Source: Candidatus Poribacteria bacterium | GTDB taxonomy: Bacteria > Poribacteria > WGA-4E > WGA-3G | Assembly (NCBI GenBank): GCA_009845545.1 | Contig: VXZK01000275.1 | Span: 1 to 33,576, forward strand | Length of the DNA stretch: 33,576 nt | Reading direction: 5' to 3' | Shown here: positions 1 through 8,572 of the stretch, piece after piece | Position numbering within the stretch: the stretch's first letter is position 1 | How the letters are laid out: the number at the start of each line of letters is the position of its first letter | Position numbers and translations under genes: made by a program | The notes under the pieces: model-generated | What the model was told of the DNA's origin: nothing | Seen by the model: only the letters and a program-made list of their open reading frames with translations | The model's database searches: none

Positions 1-133
1 TAGGTATTCAGACTGTTCGAGAGTGCCCAATTAATTACAGGTTTTACTATAAGAACCGTTTCCGCCCAAGTTGGCGGAGTACTTCTGCCAACTGTCTGCC
101 CATCTCTACATCAATTGTCCCAAGGGTTTGATA

Positions 134-397
134 TTACCGATTCAAACCGCTACCGCCCGTACCACATGAGTCGATGGTGTTGGTAGGCAAAGGAACAAGT
201 CTCGACCTTGCTAATAATGCCTTCGCAAACCCGAGAATCTCATCCGCACTTTCGCCTTTTTCAGAGAGTGCTATAAGCAGTTCTGCTATTTGTCGGTCCG
301 GTACATCTTTTTCGAGTATTGTATTCAAACATTGCTCGGCTTCACTGACTTGTAGAGATCCACCAGATTTGATTTTGTCAATGTATTCTGAGATCAT
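134..397 (-). pseudogene. trpD: trpD remnant (anthranilate phosphoribosyltransferase), internally deleted
   Basis: The 87 residues starting at MISEYIDKIKSGG match the N-terminal helical domain of anthranilate phosphoribosyltransferase, which joins PRPP to anthranilate in tryptophan synthesis. They run into the glycine-rich PRPP loop, here SCGTGGSGLN; the usual form is DTCGTGGDGLN. An in-frame stop follows at once. Beyond it, in the same frame (about 50-133), comes TLGTIDVEMGRQLAEVLRQL, which resembles a TrpD segment normally about 90 residues further on, and then another stop. The middle of the gene is therefore missing and the product should be inactive. I chose the start at 397 because AAAGGAAG lies just upstream; an in-frame ATG at 484 overlaps the preceding gene's end. 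The D-to-S changes in the loop suggest decay or divergence. The C-terminal part is not seen in the window. Confidence 0.75.
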
Positions 398-470
398 GGC
401 TTCCTTTCGCGCTGAAATTAGGGACTCAAATGCCAATGCATCGCCTAACAAAAAGGATTTTTGAAACACA

Positions 471-1535
471 TTAGCCGAGTGCATTCACCACAGCGTTGCC
501 AACCTGTGAGGTTGAGGCTTGACCACCGAGATCTGGTGGGAGGGTTTTGCCTTCTTTAACGACCTTCAGTACAGCTGCATCTATTGTTTCCGCCGCTTCC
601 ACCTCACCGATAAAGCGGACCATCATCGAACCGGAGATAATTGCTGCCAGCGGATTCGCGATGCCCATCCCCATGATGTCCGGTGCGCTCCCGTGAACCG
701 GCTCGAACATCGACGGGAACCGACGTTGCGGGTCGATATTGCCGCTCGGAGCCAATCCCATGCTTCCGGTGATAATAGCACCGATGTCCGTGAGAATATC
801 GCCAAACAGGTTGCTGGCGACGACCACATCAAAGTCTTCGGGCCTCCGCACGAAATCCATACATGCTGCGTCCACAAGCAACGATTCCGTTTCTATGTCG
901 GGATACTTTTCAGCGACCCGCTCGAAGGCTGTATCCCATACAATCATGCCGTAACCTTGCGCGTTCGACTTGGTGATCGAAGTGACTTTGCGTTTCTTAT
1001 CTCGTGCGCGAGCCTGCTCAAAGGCATAAGTGATGATACGCTCGCAGCCATGTCGCGTAAATACGCCAACCTGCACGCCAATTTCTTCGGGGAACCCTTG
1101 GTACTGAAACCCACCAACGTTGGCATATTCCCCTTCTGTGTTCTCTCTTATGACCACGAGATCAATGTCCCAAGCATCCTTGTCCTTGAGTGGTGTATTA
1201 ATACCGGGATAGAGGACACTGGGCCGCTCACAGACGTACTGATCGAATCTACGTCGGATCGGCAGCAGAAGTCCATTAAGTGCAATGTGGTCTTGGATGT
1301 CGGGGTGTCCGACTGCGCCAAGATAAATCTGGTCAAACGCCGCAAGGGTATCAAGGGCATCTGCTGGCATCATGTGCCCATGCTCAAAATAGTAATCTGA
1401 ACCCCAAGGGAGCTCCACAAAGTCCCATTTGATGTCATACCTATCGGCGATAGCGGTGAGGATCTTGATGCCTTCCTCTATCACCTCAATCCCAATTCCG
1501 TCTCCTCGAATTACCGCAATTCTGTATTCAGCCAT
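471..1535 (-). CDS. Isocitrate/isopropylmalate dehydrogenase family, D-malate/tartrate dehydrogenase type
   Basis: This 354-residue protein is full length for the beta-decarboxylating dehydrogenases that oxidise a 2-hydroxyacid with NAD and release CO2. It shows the N-terminal GDGIG motif, an RRRFDQYVCERP segment with substrate-binding arginines, VIRENTEGEYANVGG, the catalytic Lys in TSITKSNAQ, the metal-binding aspartates in the NLFGDILTDIGA signature, and the nucleotide loop EPVHGSAPDI. The wording around the substrate pocket is closer to tartrate/D-malate dehydrogenases (TtuC/DmlA) than to LeuB. Exact substrate specificity is inference. AGGAAA precedes the start. The next gene downstream is the trpD remnant, so a former 3-isopropylmalate or amino-acid context cannot be excluded. 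No other pathway genes are adjacent. Confidence 0.9.
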   Translation of the reverse strand: MAEYRIAVIRGDGIGIEVIEEGIKILTAIADRYDIKWDFVELPWGSDYYFEHGHMMPADALDTLAAFDQIYLGAVGHPDIQDHIALNGLLLPIRRRFDQYVCERPSVLYPGINTPLKDKDAWDIDLVVIRENTEGEYANVGGFQYQGFPEEIGVQVGVFTRHGCERIITYAFEQARARDKKRKVTSITKSNAQGYGMIVWDTAFERVAEKYPDIETESLLVDAACMDFVRRPEDFDVVVASNLFGDILTDIGAIITGSMGLAPSGNIDPQRRFPSMFEPVHGSAPDIMGMGIANPLAAIISGSMMVRFIGEVEAAETIDAAVLKVVKEGKTLPPDLGGQASTSQVGNAVVNALG

Positions 1536-1558
1536 ATTTTCCTTTGTTAGTGCTTAAA

Positions 1559-1759
1559 TTATGCCTGCGCCGTGGTTTTTTGCGTAAGTCCTGGCGATGT
1601 TTCGATATCTTTTGTCTTTTCAAGAGACCAACACTTTGCCATTCTTTTCAGTTCAGGTAAATGCTCAGACCAATCATGTAGGGTCGCTGGATCAAAATCA
1701 GCCCTATTTGGCCATACTAATGTATGGACTTCTGGATCGATCCGAACTTGGATAATATT
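1559..1759 (-). pseudogene. DUF2442 C-terminal remnant
   Basis: The minus-strand frame starting IIQVRIDPEVHTLVWPNRAD and continuing FDPATLHDW matches the conserved C-terminal half of DUF2442 proteins, small proteins often linked to toxin-antitoxin loci. A TAA stop lies directly upstream in frame and the N-terminal half is absent, so this is a fragment without a proper start. Its last residues (GLTQKTTAQA) are encoded across TGCGTAAGTCCT at 1581-1592. That is the same 12-mer, in reverse complement, that ends the MITE-like element near 25.5 kb, so the 3' end may have been altered by element insertion. It lies between divergent genes. Confidence 0.6.
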
Positions 1760-1796
1760 TTAACCGAGTTCCGTTCATTATTCAAGCGATAAAATA

Positions 1797-1825
1797 TTTA
1801 CACACATGCGATTTTGTGCTATGCT
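1797..1825 (+). promoter_or_regulatory. Promoter for the gamma-glutamyltransferase gene
   Basis: TTTACA (1797-1802) and TATGCT (1820-1825) are separated by exactly 17 bases, and TG precedes the -10 box by one base (extended -10). A 12-bp perfect palindrome, TGCTTTAAAGCA (1822-1833), overlaps the -10 and the likely start point, so it could be an operator. The gene starts at 1890 behind AAAGGAGA. Confidence 0.5.
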
Positions 1826-1889
1826 TTAAAGCAAAGCTGGAGATTGGAAAATCAGTACCACTTCTGACGCTAAAGCAAAGGAGAAACCG

Positions 1890-3506
1890 ATGCCAAACAC
1901 GCAAGAAATTGGATGGAATGCCGTTAGTAAAACTGGAGCCGTTGCTGCGGGTGGCGCAAAAGCAGTTGCAGCGGGAATTGAGATTCTGGAAGCGGGCGGA
2001 AATGCAGCAGATGCAGCAGCAGGAACGATTCTTGCACTCAACGTTACAGATCACGGTGCCTGTTCTATCGGGGGTGAGGTACCACTCCTTATCTTCAACG
2101 CCGAAAAGCAGGAAGTGAAATCACTCTCTGGACAGGGACGTGCACCGCTTTCGCAAACCGCAATGGATTGGTATATGGAGAACGGTATCCCTAATGGTGA
2201 TATTAAAATGGCACCAGTGCCATCGGTTGTGGATCTCTGTACGACCACGCTCAAACTGTACGGCACGCAGACGTTTGAGGAAATCATCGCACCGACACTT
2301 GCCCTGCTTGATGCGGGTGAGGCGGACTGGTATTCTGACCTGGCGATCACCTTGCGTCGGATGGTCGAGTCAGAACAGAAGACATCTGGGAGCCGAGAAG
2401 AAAAAATCCAAGCCGCAAGTGATCGGTTTTACGGACGGAATGGTGCTAATGCCGATATTGCCGATGCCTTGGAAGGTTTTTATATTGATAAGGGCGGGTT
2501 TCTGCGTAAGGCAGACCTCGCTGCACATGTCACACTTGTTGAAGACCCCGTATCGGTGGACTACCGAGGATATACGGTGTATAAGTGCGGTCCCTGGACG
2601 CAAGGTCCTTATCTCTGCCAAGCACTGCGTTTACTGGAAGGCTTCGATCTCAAAGCGATGGGTAACGCCTCGGCAGACTATGTGCATGTGGTTACGGAAG
2701 CACTCAAACTGGCGATGGCTGACCGCGATGCCTACTACGGCGATCCAGAATTCGTGGATGTCCCGCTATCCGAACTGCTTTCCGATGCCTATACCGAGAT
2801 TCGCCGACCGTTAATTGATATGGAAAAGGCATCACACGAAGCGCGACCGGGTGATGTAGATAACATGGAACCGATAAAAGCGGGTGGTGTGTTTCGCCCT
2901 GGCGTAGGCGGAACGACAACTTGTGCAGTTGCTGACCGGTGGGGGAATGTCGTCGCTGCGACACCGAGTGCTAATGTCTATCACGCGGGGGGTATGGTCG
3001 GACCGACCGGAGTCAGTTACGGCAACCGTTTACGGAGCCTCAACACAACCCCCGAACATCCGAACTGTATCCAGCCCGGAAAGCGTCCGAGAATCACACT
3101 TACACCCACGCTGGTGCTTAAGGAGGGTGCTCCGATTTTAGCCATCAGCGTTGCCGGTGGAGACTTGCAAGATCAAGCGACGATGAATTTACTGCTCAAT
3201 TTTGTTGAGTTCGGCATGCTACCGGAAGACGCCGTTACAGCACCGCGCTTTGCCACTGCACATCACCAAGATTCGTTCGATCCGAATCCGAACCGTATAG
3301 AAACCTTCGGGCAAGCGGGTTCGTTGACCATTAACGACAGTATAAGTGAAAATGTTAGGGAAGAGCTTGCCAGTCGTGGGCATCACCTCAGAACACACGG
3401 AGGTGCTATTGCCGCGCCTTCTATGATCCATATTGACAAAGATAGCGGAATGTTCTATGCTGCTGGAGACCCTGCTGCGGGAAGGCATGCGGCGGGATTG
3501 GAATAG
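1890..3506 (+). CDS. Gamma-glutamyltransferase (GGT) family, Ntn hydrolase
   Basis: This 538-residue protein is full length for the family. It transfers or hydrolyses the gamma-glutamyl group of glutathione and related compounds, or acts as a GGT-like acylase. The N-terminal part has the usual EILEAGGNAADAA and ACSIGGE motifs. The self-cleavage site is GG|TTTCAVADRWGN, which aligns Thr342 with the catalytic N-terminal threonine of the small subunit. Downstream are GGDLQDQATMNLLLNF and the C-terminal G-A-A-P/S-M motif typical of the small subunit. No signal peptide is visible, unlike the periplasmic enterobacterial enzymes, so it is probably cytoplasmic. AAAGGAGA lies 7 bases before the ATG. 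The gene stands alone between a decayed gene and a convergent TOPRIM gene. Substrate is not determinable. Confidence 0.9.
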   Translation: MPNTQEIGWNAVSKTGAVAAGGAKAVAAGIEILEAGGNAADAAAGTILALNVTDHGACSIGGEVPLLIFNAEKQEVKSLSGQGRAPLSQTAMDWYMENGIPNGDIKMAPVPSVVDLCTTTLKLYGTQTFEEIIAPTLALLDAGEADWYSDLAITLRRMVESEQKTSGSREEKIQAASDRFYGRNGANADIADALEGFYIDKGGFLRKADLAAHVTLVEDPVSVDYRGYTVYKCGPWTQGPYLCQALRLLEGFDLKAMGNASADYVHVVTEALKLAMADRDAYYGDPEFVDVPLSELLSDAYTEIRRPLIDMEKASHEARPGDVDNMEPIKAGGVFRPGVGGTTTCAVADRWGNVVAATPSANVYHAGGMVGPTGVSYGNRLRSLNTTPEHPNCIQPGKRPRITLTPTLVLKEGAPILAISVAGGDLQDQATMNLLLNFVEFGMLPEDAVTAPRFATAHHQDSFDPNPNRIETFGQAGSLTINDSISENVREELASRGHHLRTHGGAIAAPSMIHIDKDSGMFYAAGDPAAGRHAAGLE

Positions 3507-3525
3507 GATGGATGAGACTATGCTG

Positions 3526-4122
3526 TTAATCTTCCGTCTGTTGCCAAATCCTAAACTGGCGTTGCAATGCACTTAAAAGCCTGTCAATGGATCTATCCAT
3601 TTGCGCTACACGCTGCAGATTCATTTCGTTGACGAGTTCTTCCACATGCTCAATTGCCTCTAATGGAAAAACCATTGTTGCCTGATAAATTGCGTTCAAC
3701 AACATATTCTTATACCGACCACGTTCGCATTTCTGATCAGGAACGGAGCAGCCTTTGCCAAACACTGTTTTGAATGCCTCTGAATCAAGAAGCAACCACC
3801 GTTCAATATGCGGTTCAGGAACCATGCTAATAACTAAATCCGATAAATCAGAGGTTACTTGATTAATCTCCGTTTCTCGTTCTGAAAGCCCCTTGCAATT
3901 GCTATCTGTTCCTACGATAATGAGATCCGGTAAACCCTCTTTATAGTGTTGTAAATCTCGTAGATATTGCTTCAATTCCATAATGACCTTTCCATGTCCG
4001 CCGCGGACACTGGAGGCTGTGATATTAATCTCAATGTTGTGTGCGTCAGCCAGTCGCTGAATCAACGCTGTGAGAAAATCCTCATGAGCCACATCTTCAA
4101 CAAATAGATTGGTATTACGCAT
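3526..4122 (-). CDS. TOPRIM-like (DUF4276-like) partner of an OLD-type ATPase
   Basis: This 198-residue protein starts MRNTNLFVED. The acidic residue near position 9, the hydrophobic strand ending in an acid (DLIIVGTDSN, residues 66-75) and the PEPHIERWLLLD motif (102-113) fit a TOPRIM-like fold of the DUF4276 type, which would bind metal and may cut nucleic acid. The start at 4122 overlaps the ATPase stop by 8 bases and sits behind GGGGGGA, so translation is probably coupled. An ATPase followed by a TOPRIM protein is the layout of two-gene OLD-like systems and of several phage-defence systems. The function here is inferred from that layout. Because the ATPase upstream is frameshifted, coupling may currently be lost or reduced. 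Confidence 0.65.
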   Translation of the reverse strand: MRNTNLFVEDVAHEDFLTALIQRLADAHNIEINITASSVRGGHGKVIMELKQYLRDLQHYKEGLPDLIIVGTDSNCKGLSERETEINQVTSDLSDLVISMVPEPHIERWLLLDSEAFKTVFGKGCSVPDQKCERGRYKNMLLNAIYQATMVFPLEAIEHVEELVNEMNLQRVAQMDRSIDRLLSALQRQFRIWQQTED

Positions 4123-5498
4123 CAAAGTCCCCCCGCAAGATACGTTCAGAAGGCGATAAAGCATCTTCGTCCTCTAACGCCATCTCAATATCTGACTTCT
4201 GCCAGAGCGGTCCGATATGCATCATATTGAATGGCTCAATTTCTGTGTTTCCGTTAACCTTGCGACAAACATATAACGATTCGGGAGGAATAAGATCAGG
4301 CAAAAGCGAAGAATGTGTCGTCACAATGAATTGGACATCTTCAAGAATCATGCGAGCTTCCAAAAACCGAGCAATACGCCGAATCCTACGCGGATGAATG
4401 CCGTTTTCTGGTTCCTCAAATCCTATCAATGTAGGAGGCTCTTGGGCACCAACAAGTGCCAAAAGCCCTAAAATTCGGAGTGTTCCCTCCGACAAGACAC
4501 GGGCAGAAACAAGTTTTCCATCTTCACGCAGATCCAATTCGACCTCACCTAACTTGTTGATACTGACCTCAATGTCTGTTACAGAGGGAATCATTCTATG
4601 GATCGACCTCACCTAACTTGTTGATACTGACCTCAATGTCTGTTACAGAGGGAATCATTCTATGGAGCAATTTCTCGACAGATTCAAACTGCCGCTTATT
4701 AAGAGCTTGCAAGGTATTGAGAAAGGCTGCAAGATCTTCCCCCATCAATCCGATATGGCGAGCCGCCTTGACCGGATTTGGGAGCCGCATACGCTCTCTT
4801 GGTTCGAGGTAGAAGGTAAACCAACTCGCCAATTCTTGTTGTATAGCGATCAAATGTGGATAGTGAGGTGGATGGTGAGACATTGAAAGAATACTATAAT
4901 TGAGACCCCGCTCGTAGTGGGTTGGACGCGCTTGCCCCTCCATCCGCAAATGCAGTCGCTTGTCAATCTGTTCCAAGAATGGCTTCCGCCGTTTACTTAG
5001 TTCCCCATTAGCATTCAGTGCTGCGAGATACTCATCTGCCACGCGCAAAATACCCAACCTTGGAAGCATTTCAATCTCAATACGATACCGCAGATTCCTC
5101 TCAGACACGGATAATGGTTCCTTTGAAGGCTGTTCGCTTGCTTTCAAGGCATTCGATGTTGTTCGTTTCATATCCCGAATCTGCCGGTTCACAGTGTCAA
5201 CGACCATTTGTGACAACTGAACGTCCACCTCTATACTAAATGATACTGTTTCTTGTTCTAAGAGATTCTCAATACCTTCTTGTCCAAAGGTGAATGACTC
5301 CAATGCGTGTCCTCGATAAGGCGGATCAAACGCTTCTTTCAAGGTCCGGTTGGTTGCTATGTGTGATAGAAGTTGTAGAGCATCAAGGAAATTGCTCTTT
5401 CCTGAAGCGTTGGGACCCACGAGCACGGAAAGAGGCCTGAGATTTAGTTCAAGATCTACGAGCGATTTATACCCTCGAATTTTGATGCGCTTCAGCAT
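4115..5498 (-). pseudogene. OLD-like AAA/ABC-type ATPase, frameshifted by a 64-bp tandem duplication
   Basis: Two abutting frames together encode one ATPase. The first holds Walker A (GPNASGKS, residues 28-35). The second holds the ABC-like signature LSEGTLR, Walker B with tandem glutamates (IGFEEPENGIHP) and the H-loop TTHSS. This is the AAA_21/OLD pattern of SMC-like ATPases. A perfect 64-bp direct repeat (4539-4602 and 4603-4666) shifts the frame. Removing one copy gives an open frame of 439 residues from 5498 to 4115. As written, the first product ends at a stop at 4596-4598, before the signature and Walker B, so no active ATPase can form. The start at 5498 follows GGAGGT by 8 bases; an ATG at 5522 overlaps the upstream gene. 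The break may be a true mutation, a reversible switch or an assembly error. Confidence 0.85.
4539..4666. repeat. Perfect 64-bp tandem direct repeat inside the ATPase gene
   Basis: Bases 4539-4602 are repeated exactly at 4603-4666. The unit begins tcgacctcacc and ends attctatgga. Because 64 is not a multiple of three, the second copy shifts the frame. The identity of the copies implies a recent event. Confidence 0.97.
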
Positions 5499-5518
5499 AG
5501 TAGCGTACCTCCGTTCAA

Positions 5519-6316
5519 TCAATATTCGAGACTCCGTAGGTATTCTCTATTTACAACCGCGGCTTCCGCTGCGGGGCGCGGCGGATAGGGACGATCAAGC
5601 TCGACAGAGACCCATCCGTCATAACCGACCGCTTCGAGTCCTTCAAGTGCGGCTTTGACATCAAGCCCTAAGTTTCCGGCACCGAGTTCTGCGAAACGTG
5701 CTTTCTCACCAAAGCGTTGTGTTCTGTAGTCCCATGTTTCAGGATCATCCGCATGGCAGTCTTTGAGATGGACATGTCCAATCCGATGCCGCAAATTTTT
5801 GCTCTCAAAGACCTGCATCGGGTCGCTACCTGCAGCGAGCATGTGGCCTGTGTCAAACAGCAACCAGAGACTTGGTGCTGCTGCCAACAAGCGTTCCGCA
5901 TCATCAACTGTCTCAAGCATCGTGCCGAGATGTGCGTGGTGGAAGCCTTTGATGTTGTGAGCATCGCAATACGCGAGCATGTCGTCTAAGGTTCGGGCGG
6001 CGTTCTCGAAATCAGCGTCGCTCGGATCGGGTCCGCCCCATTCTGAACGCCTCAGTGACGGCACTTCCGCAGCATTATTACCAAGGGTGATGTTGAACCT
6101 AACCCTGTCAAATCCCGCACCACCCGCGTTGACGATATGGAGTCCGAGGCTCCGCGCGAGCGTCGCCATCTCAACGAGGCCTTCTGCTCCCTCAAAAGGA
6201 ACACTTTCAACCCCTTCCCAACCGGCATCTGCTACTTCTCGTAACACTTTTTCTGGATTTTCTTGCTGTTCCCCACCAAATTGGATCAGGTGGCAAGCGA
6301 ATTTCAATTTGCTCAT
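5519..6316 (-). CDS. Xylose-isomerase-like TIM barrel (sugar phosphate isomerase/epimerase)
   Basis: This 265-residue protein fits the AP endonuclease 2/xylose-isomerase-like family, which includes sugar isomerases, epimerases and inosose dehydratase. The likely divalent-metal ligands are in the expected order: Glu135 (GTMLETVDDA), Asp155 and His158 (LLFDTGHML), His181/His183 (GHVHLKD) and Glu239 (WVSVELDR). No signal peptide is seen. I prefer the ATG at 6316 because AAGGAG lies 8 bases upstream; an ATG two codons earlier is too close to it. It follows the GNAT gene by 12 bases and precedes the ATPase by 20. The substrate cannot be told from the sequence; an IolE-like role is one option. Confidence 0.85.
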   Translation of the reverse strand: MSKLKFACHLIQFGGEQQENPEKVLREVADAGWEGVESVPFEGAEGLVEMATLARSLGLHIVNAGGAGFDRVRFNITLGNNAAEVPSLRRSEWGGPDPSDADFENAARTLDDMLAYCDAHNIKGFHHAHLGTMLETVDDAERLLAAAPSLWLLFDTGHMLAAGSDPMQVFESKNLRHRIGHVHLKDCHADDPETWDYRTQRFGEKARFAELGAGNLGLDVKAALEGLEAVGYDGWVSVELDRPYPPRPAAEAAVVNREYLRSLEY

Positions 6317-6328
6317 CAACATGTCTCC

Positions 6329-7018
6329 TTACTTACTCTTGTTAAGTGCCGTTAAAGATAATTGCTGATCTGGGTTTTGATACAACCATATCTCCATGTT
6401 CTTCTTTATAGCAGTCCATTCGCTATCCAACATGGAATACCACGCCGTATCCCTGTTTCTACCTTTTACGATTATATGTTGTCTGAAGATACCCTCAAAC
6501 TTAAAACCGAGCCGCAGTGCCGCCGCTCGAGACTTTTCATTCAGAGCATCGCATTTCCATTCGACACGACGATATCTCAGTCTATCGAAAGCCTCACAGA
6601 GCATCAGGTATATGGCTTCCGTGTTCACGTTCGATCGCTGAGAATCCGGTGAATACCAGATATGTCCGAGTTCCAATCGTCGCATATCAGAGACGATGTT
6701 CAGAAAACTCACCATCCCAACGTGTTGCTTCGATTCAAGATGGTGGACAGTAAAGAAAAGTGGATCTTCCGATTTCGCTTTTTCCTCAAGCCACTTATGC
6801 ATGCTGTGTTCGTCATCAAAGGGACCGTAACTCATGTAGGTCCATATCTGCGCCTTGATATCCGATCCGTGAGAACATTCATAGAGCTCCTTAATATCGG
6901 TTTGTGGGTTGACAGGTGATAGCCTAATGAATTTACCTTCGTAATCTGTCCTTTGAGGTAAACCAATAGGAGCAGTAGATTGGACGATATTTCCAACGGG
7001 TAGAAACGATTGTGGCAT
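6329..7018 (-). CDS. GNAT acetyltransferase, RimJ/RimL-like
   Basis: This 229-residue protein shows the RimJ/RimL type of GNAT fold: GKFIRLSPVN near the N terminus, HHLESKQHVGMVSFLNI (strands 2-4), the LGHIWYSPDSQRSNVNTEAIYLM segment in place of the acetyl-CoA pyrophosphate loop, and the C-terminal CDALNEKSRAAALRLGFKFEGIFR. The classic Q/R-x-x-G-x-G/A loop is weak (QRSNVN), so cofactor binding may be altered. It would move an acetyl group to an amine, possibly a protein N terminus or a small molecule. AAAGGATT precedes the start. It is part of the minus-strand gene run. Confidence 0.85.
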   Translation of the reverse strand: MPQSFLPVGNIVQSTAPIGLPQRTDYEGKFIRLSPVNPQTDIKELYECSHGSDIKAQIWTYMSYGPFDDEHSMHKWLEEKAKSEDPLFFTVHHLESKQHVGMVSFLNIVSDMRRLELGHIWYSPDSQRSNVNTEAIYLMLCEAFDRLRYRRVEWKCDALNEKSRAAALRLGFKFEGIFRQHIIVKGRNRDTAWYSMLDSEWTAIKKNMEIWLYQNPDQQLSLTALNKSK

Positions 7019-7098
7019 AGCAATCCTTTTTGTATTAGTTACCGCGCGCTATCTGCTGACATTCAGGGCGTAGGTCGTCTGAGTATCTCATCGAATTG

Positions 7099-7812
7099 TT
7101 AGGGGCGATGAAGATTTCTAAGCGCAGGATTTAAACGAAATCCTGCTTCTCGTCTTTGAGTTATGTCTTCCCACGTAGCATCGCATTCAATAAAATGTCT
7201 CAAAACCTCTTTGGCACCACGAACAACTGGCGATCCGTGACCGAAACACATAAGATCAAATTCAAAGCGTAGCAGCACTTTGAGGGACAAGCGGGCTTTG
7301 TCGAGAGCCACCAGATATTCAGGCGCGTTAACTCCCACTTTTCCATCCGGAATGCTGCTGTCCTTTCTACCACCACTGAGGAGATCGCCGATGATCAGGG
7401 CACCTTTGTGATTGTTTAGGTAGAAACAGACTTCCTCACGATGGCGGACATTCGGTACACGCACGACTTCAAGGAGATTCCAAAGCATATCTCTGTCCGC
7501 GAACGTGGCATCAAAAGTAAATTCGACCTCATCTACCTGATCTTCATGGATAAAAACCTGGCAGTCCCATCTTCGTTTGAATTCTATCAAACTTCTCTCG
7601 TGATAGGCACAGGTTAGCATTAGATGCGTTGGACCGCCAAGTTCGTCAATTTGTTGAATCTCACTCTCGGACAGTGGAAGCGGATCCATTAATGCTCGGA
7701 CACTGTTGCGCTTGTCTTCCACTAAAAAACTATTCCAGTTGTATGCTTGATTCCGCGACGCACCGTGAATTTCCGCCCAAGTAAATAAATTGGGAGTCAG
7801 TTTAGTCAACAT
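7099..7812 (-). CDS. Metallo-beta-lactamase-fold protein with a degraded metal site
   Basis: This 237-residue protein has the overall order of a metallo-beta-lactamase-like fold: NSFLVEDKRNSVRALMDPLPL (strands leading to the substrate edge), GPTHLMLTCAYHERSLIEFKRR where T-H-x-H-x-D-H is expected, GALIIGDLLSGG with the bridging Asp, and CFGHGSPVVRGAKEVL with the last His. The HxHxDH core reads C-A-Y-H-E-R, so two metal ligands are lost. It may bind one metal or be a non-catalytic relative. The start overlaps the LamG gene's end by 11 bases, indicating co-translation. No secretion signal is seen. Confidence 0.65.
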   Translation of the reverse strand: MLTKLTPNLFTWAEIHGASRNQAYNWNSFLVEDKRNSVRALMDPLPLSESEIQQIDELGGPTHLMLTCAYHERSLIEFKRRWDCQVFIHEDQVDEVEFTFDATFADRDMLWNLLEVVRVPNVRHREEVCFYLNNHKGALIIGDLLSGGRKDSSIPDGKVGVNAPEYLVALDKARLSLKVLLRFEFDLMCFGHGSPVVRGAKEVLRHFIECDATWEDITQRREAGFRLNPALRNLHRP

Positions 7813-8572
7813 CTCTATCCCTTTTGAGTAGCCCCCAAGTCGTCGCAGTTTTATCTAACGGCGACACACTCAAAACCTGCTCCATATCTTGCTGAATCTC
7901 ATCTTCAGTCAGAACACGGTTATAGATAACAAATTCATCAAGTTTCCCGCCATAGGGCCACGCACCATCCAAGCGATTACCGAACCAGTGATCTGATTGA
8001 GAAACCGGAATTTCACCTTCCAGTTTATAGGTGTTATCAAGTTTGCCGTTGATATAAAGTCGGAGTTCCTTATCAAATTCGTAAACAGCGGCGACATGCG
8101 ACCACTTATCGGTCGGAATCTCGTTCTTTGTACTGTTCCATGTCCGACCACCCGCACCGAGGCATCCCATCCACACGGATGGTCTACCTTGATGGATACT
8201 CAGATAATAGGTGTGGGGTCCCGCTTGACCGCGGACATTGCGATAATCGCCGACACTTTCTGGGTATACCCACACCTCCATCGTCAAACTTTTGGTAATT
8301 GCCAGACTATCAGACGCTGGGGCCGCGACGACCCCTTTCTGAATCTGTTCATTAAAAAACACCCCCGAATTGATCTTTCCGTCTTTCTCCCACTTAGCAT
8401 CACCTTCGAGCGTGCCGTGATTTTTCTTTCCGCTCAGGTCTTCAACATCTTTTCCCTTTCCCGCATCGAACGAGTAGTAAAGGACCATTGCGTCGTCCTC
8501 AATTGCATTGCTGACAAAGGGAGCTATGAAAATGAATGCCGCGCTCAGAATATAAATAACTGTTCGCCTCAC
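7802..8572 (-). CDS. Secreted LamG (concanavalin A-like) domain protein
   Basis: This 256-residue protein has a signal peptide (MRRTVIYILSAAFIFIAPFV, likely cleaved after SNA) and one LamG/concanavalin A-like domain. Visible features are MVLYYSFDAGKGKDVEDLSG, NHGTLEGDAKW, the W-V-Y-P strand in SLTMEVWVYPES, WSHVAAVYEFDKELRLYINGK and GGKLDEFVIYNRVLTEDEI. It probably binds carbohydrate or protein outside the cell. The C-terminal tail SPLDKTATTWGLLKR is a pattern I associate with Poribacteria LamG proteins, from memory. It starts at GTG, overlaps the methyltransferase stop by 4 bases (GTGA), and its GGAGG site lies inside that upstream gene. Confidence 0.88.
   Translation of the reverse strand: MRRTVIYILSAAFIFIAPFVSNAIEDDAMVLYYSFDAGKGKDVEDLSGKKNHGTLEGDAKWEKDGKINSGVFFNEQIQKGVVAAPASDSLAITKSLTMEVWVYPESVGDYRNVRGQAGPHTYYLSIHQGRPSVWMGCLGAGGRTWNSTKNEIPTDKWSHVAAVYEFDKELRLYINGKLDNTYKLEGEIPVSQSDHWFGNRLDGAWPYGGKLDEFVIYNRVLTEDEIQQDMEQVLSVSPLDKTATTWGLLKRDRDVD

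Noticed and set aside
519..1400. A 293-residue open frame on the plus strand opposite the dehydrogenase gene
   Set aside because: It is antisense to a gene with clear family motifs and has no motifs or ribosome site of its own; treated as a shadow frame.
2140..2814. A 224-residue open frame inside the gamma-glutamyltransferase gene
   Set aside because: It is out of frame with a recognised protein and has a composition typical of a shifted frame.
3526..5498. Calling the ATPase/TOPRIM pair a known Gabija, PARIS or classical OLD system
   Set aside because: The layout fits a two-gene OLD-like set, but there is no UvrD-like helicase (Gabija), and the TOPRIM resembles DUF4276 more than the DUF4435 of PARIS; the name cannot be fixed by eye.
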